Assembly (NCBI GenBank): GCA_902806205.1
Contig: CADCVR010000106.1
Span: 1 to 41,005 of the forward strand
Length of the DNA stretch: 41,005 nt
Origin: an uncultured Solirubrobacteraceae bacterium
Lineage (GTDB): Bacteria; Actinomycetota; Thermoleophilia; Solirubrobacterales; Solirubrobacteraceae
Direction: 5' to 3'
The position numbers were made by a program, and so were the translations under genes. Under the pieces are notes generated by a model. The model was not told the DNA's origin. It saw only the letters and a list, made by a program, of their open reading frames with translations, and ran no database searches. Positions within the stretch are counted from its first letter, which is position 1. The number at the start of each line of letters is the position of its first letter. This document shows positions 39,393 to 41,005 of this stretch, piece by piece.

Positions 39393-39425
39393 CTACGTGC
39401 TCCATTCCAGAGTTCCATATAGCCG

Positions 39426-39449
39426 GATCCGCGACGGAACGTACGGATC
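39426..39449. promoter_or_regulatory. Inverted repeat upstream of FNT gene
   Basis: GATCCG and CGGATC, separated by 12 bases, lie 34-57 bases before ATG 39392. It could be an operator; weak evidence. Confidence 0.3.
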
Positions 39450-39501
39450 TGAGCACTGAGCCGGGCTCCCCCGCAGGACCGTCGGGAACCCGCGCGACAG
39501 G

Positions 39502-39912
39502 TCAGGCGTCCAGGCTGCGCTCGTCGACCGGCACGCCGAAGCGGCGCTGCGCCTCGTTGACCACGTCGTCTTCGCGGTAGCGCTGTTGATCGTCAGGACG
39601 GGTGAAGATGAGGATGTGGTCCGCGGGGAACGTCGCCATGGCGTCCTGCAGCGCGAGCAGGGGCTCGCTCTCGCCCACCTCGCCGCGTACGCGGCCCGCG
39701 CCGTCGGCGAGTGCGACCACCGTCTTCTGCGCCGCCGACTCCGCGTCGGCGATCGCCTCGTCGGGGTCCGAGACCCAGAAGGCCAGCGCGCTCTGGTTGA
39801 GCGCGGGGGACACGACCAGCACGTCAGCGCCGTCGAGCTCGGCTCCCGGGCCGAGCGCAGAACGGACGGCGGCAGCGTCGACGGGGTCAGCGGAGAGGAC
39901 GAGCAGGCGCAT
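39502..39912 (-). CDS. Small alpha/beta protein, universal-stress-like
   Basis: A 136-residue soluble protein alternating strands and helices: MRLLVLSADPVDAAAV, ADVLVVSPALNQSALAFWVSDPDEAI, then ESEPLLALQDAMATFPADHILIFTRPDDQQRYREDDVV. It lacks the ATP-binding GxxGxxxxGS of classic universal stress proteins. Similar short proteins in related actinobacteria have no proven function. GGGGCAACC precedes ATG 39912. It lies 110 bases upstream of the FNT gene on the same strand, perhaps in one stress/anion unit. Confidence 0.7.
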   Translation of the reverse strand: MRLLVLSADPVDAAAVRSALGPGAELDGADVLVVSPALNQSALAFWVSDPDEAIADAESAAQKTVVALADGAGRVRGEVGESEPLLALQDAMATFPADHILIFTRPDDQQRYREDDVVNEAQRRFGVPVDERSLDA

Positions 39913-40047
39913 GGTTGCCCCTTGCCCGGCGCCGTCCCGGGGGAATCCGCGCGCGCTCGGTGATTTCTCGCGCCGGCCCGCCCCAAGCGCGTGTCGGCTG
40001 CATGACCCCGGCGTTCGTGGGAGCCGAGTTCCGGGGACTCTCCGAGC

Positions 40048-40212
40048 ATGACGACCTCATCGATCACAGCTGCGACGGTCCTTGGCCTCGATTTGGACCA
40101 CTTCCTCTATATCTGCCTCGCCGTGGCCGCGGTGTTGGCCATCGCAGTCGTGGGGGTGAAGTTCACCAAGTCGTCGGCTCGCGGACCCGACGCAGGAACG
40201 AGGGGCGATTAG
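40048..40212 (+). CDS. Small single-pass membrane protein (54 residues)
   Basis: ATG 40048 to TAG 40212 encodes a short N-terminus (TTSSITAATVLGLDLDHF), one strong hydrophobic helix (LYICLAVAAVLAIAVVGV) and a basic hydrophilic tail (KFTKSSARGPDAG). The shape is typical of a genuine small membrane protein, N-out with a positive cytoplasmic tail. GGGGA lies ten bases upstream of the start. A hairpin follows five bases after the stop. No family is recognised. Confidence 0.5.
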   Translation: MTTSSITAATVLGLDLDHFLYICLAVAAVLAIAVVGVKFTKSSARGPDAGTRGD

Positions 40213-40217
40213 TGTCC

Positions 40218-40232
40218 CCCGCAGTGTGCGGG
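40218..40232 (+). terminator. Hairpin after the 54-residue membrane-protein gene
   Basis: CCCGCA-GTG-TGCGGG gives six GC-rich pairs starting six bases past the stop codon. It supports the small gene as a transcribed unit, although there is no T-run. Confidence 0.4.
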
Positions 40233-40316
40233 AAGGCAAGGCGTCTATAGGCAGGCCGGTTGCCCCTTCACGTCGCAGGATTCGAAATGGGTCGCCCGGA
40301 TGCTGCCACGGAAACG

Positions 40317-41005
40317 TCAGCCGCCCGGCGCGACGGCACGTTCCCCGCGGCGCACCTGCAGCCCGTAGACCACGGGCGCCGAGAGCACGATCAGCGCGAG
40401 CGCCGGCAACGCCGCGGCGGAGTAGGAGCTCGTGCCCGTCGCACTCCAGACCTCCGTCGCGAGCGTGTCGTACCCGATCGGCCGCAGCAGCAGCGTCGCC
40501 GGCAGCTCCTTCATCGTCGACAGGAACACGAGCGTGGCGCCGGCCAGCAGCCCGGGTGCCACGAGCGGGAAGGTGACGTCGCGAAACGTCCGGCCGGGCC
40601 CCGCGCCGAGCCCGCGCGCAGCCCGCTGGAGCTCGGGGTCCACGCGGCCGAGCGCGTCGCGCGCGCCCGAGAGGGCCTGCGGCAGGAAGCGCACGACGTA
40701 GGCGAACACGAGCAGCGGGAGCGTCTGGTAGAGCGGCGTGACCGTCCGCGTGGCGAAGAACACGAGCGCGAGCGCGACGACGATCCCCGGGAGCGCGTTG
40801 GACGCGAACGTCGCGCGCTCCAGGCCCCGGGCGAGCCGCCCCGGACGGCGGACGACGAGCGCCGCCACGGGCAGCGCGGCGACGGTCGCGACCGCCGCCG
40901 CGGCGCCCGAGGCCAGCAGGGAGTTCCCCGCCCAGCCGAGCAGCTCGAGCGCCGCGGGCCGGTCGGTGGCCGACCGCAGCGCCCAGCCGACGAGCGTGAT
41001 CACCG
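40317..41005 (-). CDS. ABC transporter permease, iron(III)/thiamine (FbpB/ThiP) type, truncated by window edge
   Basis: The frame runs to the right edge, so the N-terminal part is missing; about 229 residues of the C-terminal permease half are visible. It has about six helices, with the EAA-loop region VDPELQRAARGLGAGPGRTFRDV carrying the conserved Gly that contacts the ATPase, and FLSTMKELPATLLLRP, typical of Fe(III)/thiamine-type permeases. Two-domain permeases of this type run 500 or more residues, so over half may lie outside. The first in-window start (41003) falls in the middle of the fold and is probably not real. Confidence 0.85.
   Translation of the reverse strand, partial: VITLVGWALRSATDRPAALELLGWAGNSLLASGAAAAVATVAALPVAALVVRRPGRLARGLERATFASNALPGIVVALALVFFATRTVTPLYQTLPLLVFAYVVRFLPQALSGARDALGRVDPELQRAARGLGAGPGRTFRDVTFPLVAPGLLAGATLVFLSTMKELPATLLLRPIGYDTLATEVWSATGTSSYSAAALPALALIVLSAPVVYGLQVRRGERAVAPGG

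Noticed and set aside
40213-40316. Possible tRNA-like sequence (hairpin followed by a TTCGAAA stretch)
   Set aside because: No cloverleaf can be formed and no anticodon arm or GGTTCGA T-loop is in the correct place.

Overview
The window reads as chromosomal DNA of a very GC-rich actinobacterium. Codon third positions are almost all G or C, and GTG starts, 1- to 4-base stop/start overlaps and leaderless-looking promoters are frequent. Several secreted proteins carry haemolysin-type (RTX-like) calcium-binding repeats or Arg-rich C-terminal domains. Together this suggests a Thermoleophilia/Solirubrobacterales-type soil actinobacterium; the placement is inferred from gene style, not from a marker gene.

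Layout. 1-4592 (+): tightly overlapping glycan/cell-envelope operon (GT-C-like membrane protein, two methyltransferases, GT2 glycosyltransferase, small anchored protein). 4597-6673 (-): CaiB/BaiF CoA-transferase, an unlisted 73-codon gene and a Nudix hydrolase, joined by two GTGA overlaps. 6857-9661: GNAT, secreted trypsin-like protease, PGPGW membrane protein, secreted endonuclease/phosphatase-fold protein. 9833-12353: arginase-family protein overlapping an enoyl-CoA hydratase-like gene, divergent from an SDR. 12470-17384: two large secreted RTX-like proteins with a decayed VapBC toxin-antitoxin pair between them. 17442-22011 (-): glpK, an acyltransferase, a Tat-exported PQQ-type sugar dehydrogenase and a GNAT. 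22460-24312 (+): single-domain biotin carrier, HTH/nucleotidyltransferase-like fusion, exonuclease III. 24416-34638: the biotin genes bioB, bioF, bioD and bioA, interrupted by an IS110-family element between bioF and bioD and by an RTX/Ig-like surface protein, a glutathionyl-hydroquinone-reductase-like enzyme and an AlaDH/PNT-family dehydrogenase between bioD and bioA. 34614-34781: a 164-bp palindromic MITE-like element flanked by TA, wedged between bioA and a rubredoxin gene. 34779-41005: rubredoxin, Nudix, six-helix membrane protein, zinc alcohol dehydrogenase, SRPBCC-like protein, FNT channel, stress-type protein, a 54-residue membrane peptide and a truncated ABC permease.

How the genes fit together. 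BioF, BioA, BioD and BioB cover pimeloyl thioester to biotin, and the small carrier protein at 22460 is a likely user of that biotin. Glycerol kinase and the acyltransferase are consecutive steps from glycerol to lysophosphatidate. Mobile DNA has reshaped the biotin locus twice: the IS110 element sits directly after bioF, and the MITE supplies part of the rubredoxin stop codon and the apparent start region of bioA.

The most interesting points are the palindromic MITE at the bioA/rubredoxin junction; the IS110 copy with a Tyr in place of the fourth acidic catalytic residue and interleaved inverted repeats over its start codon; the hidden 73-codon gene with coupled overlaps at both ends; the precisely readable VapBC decay; and ten genes with a TANNNT box 6-10 bases before the start codon.
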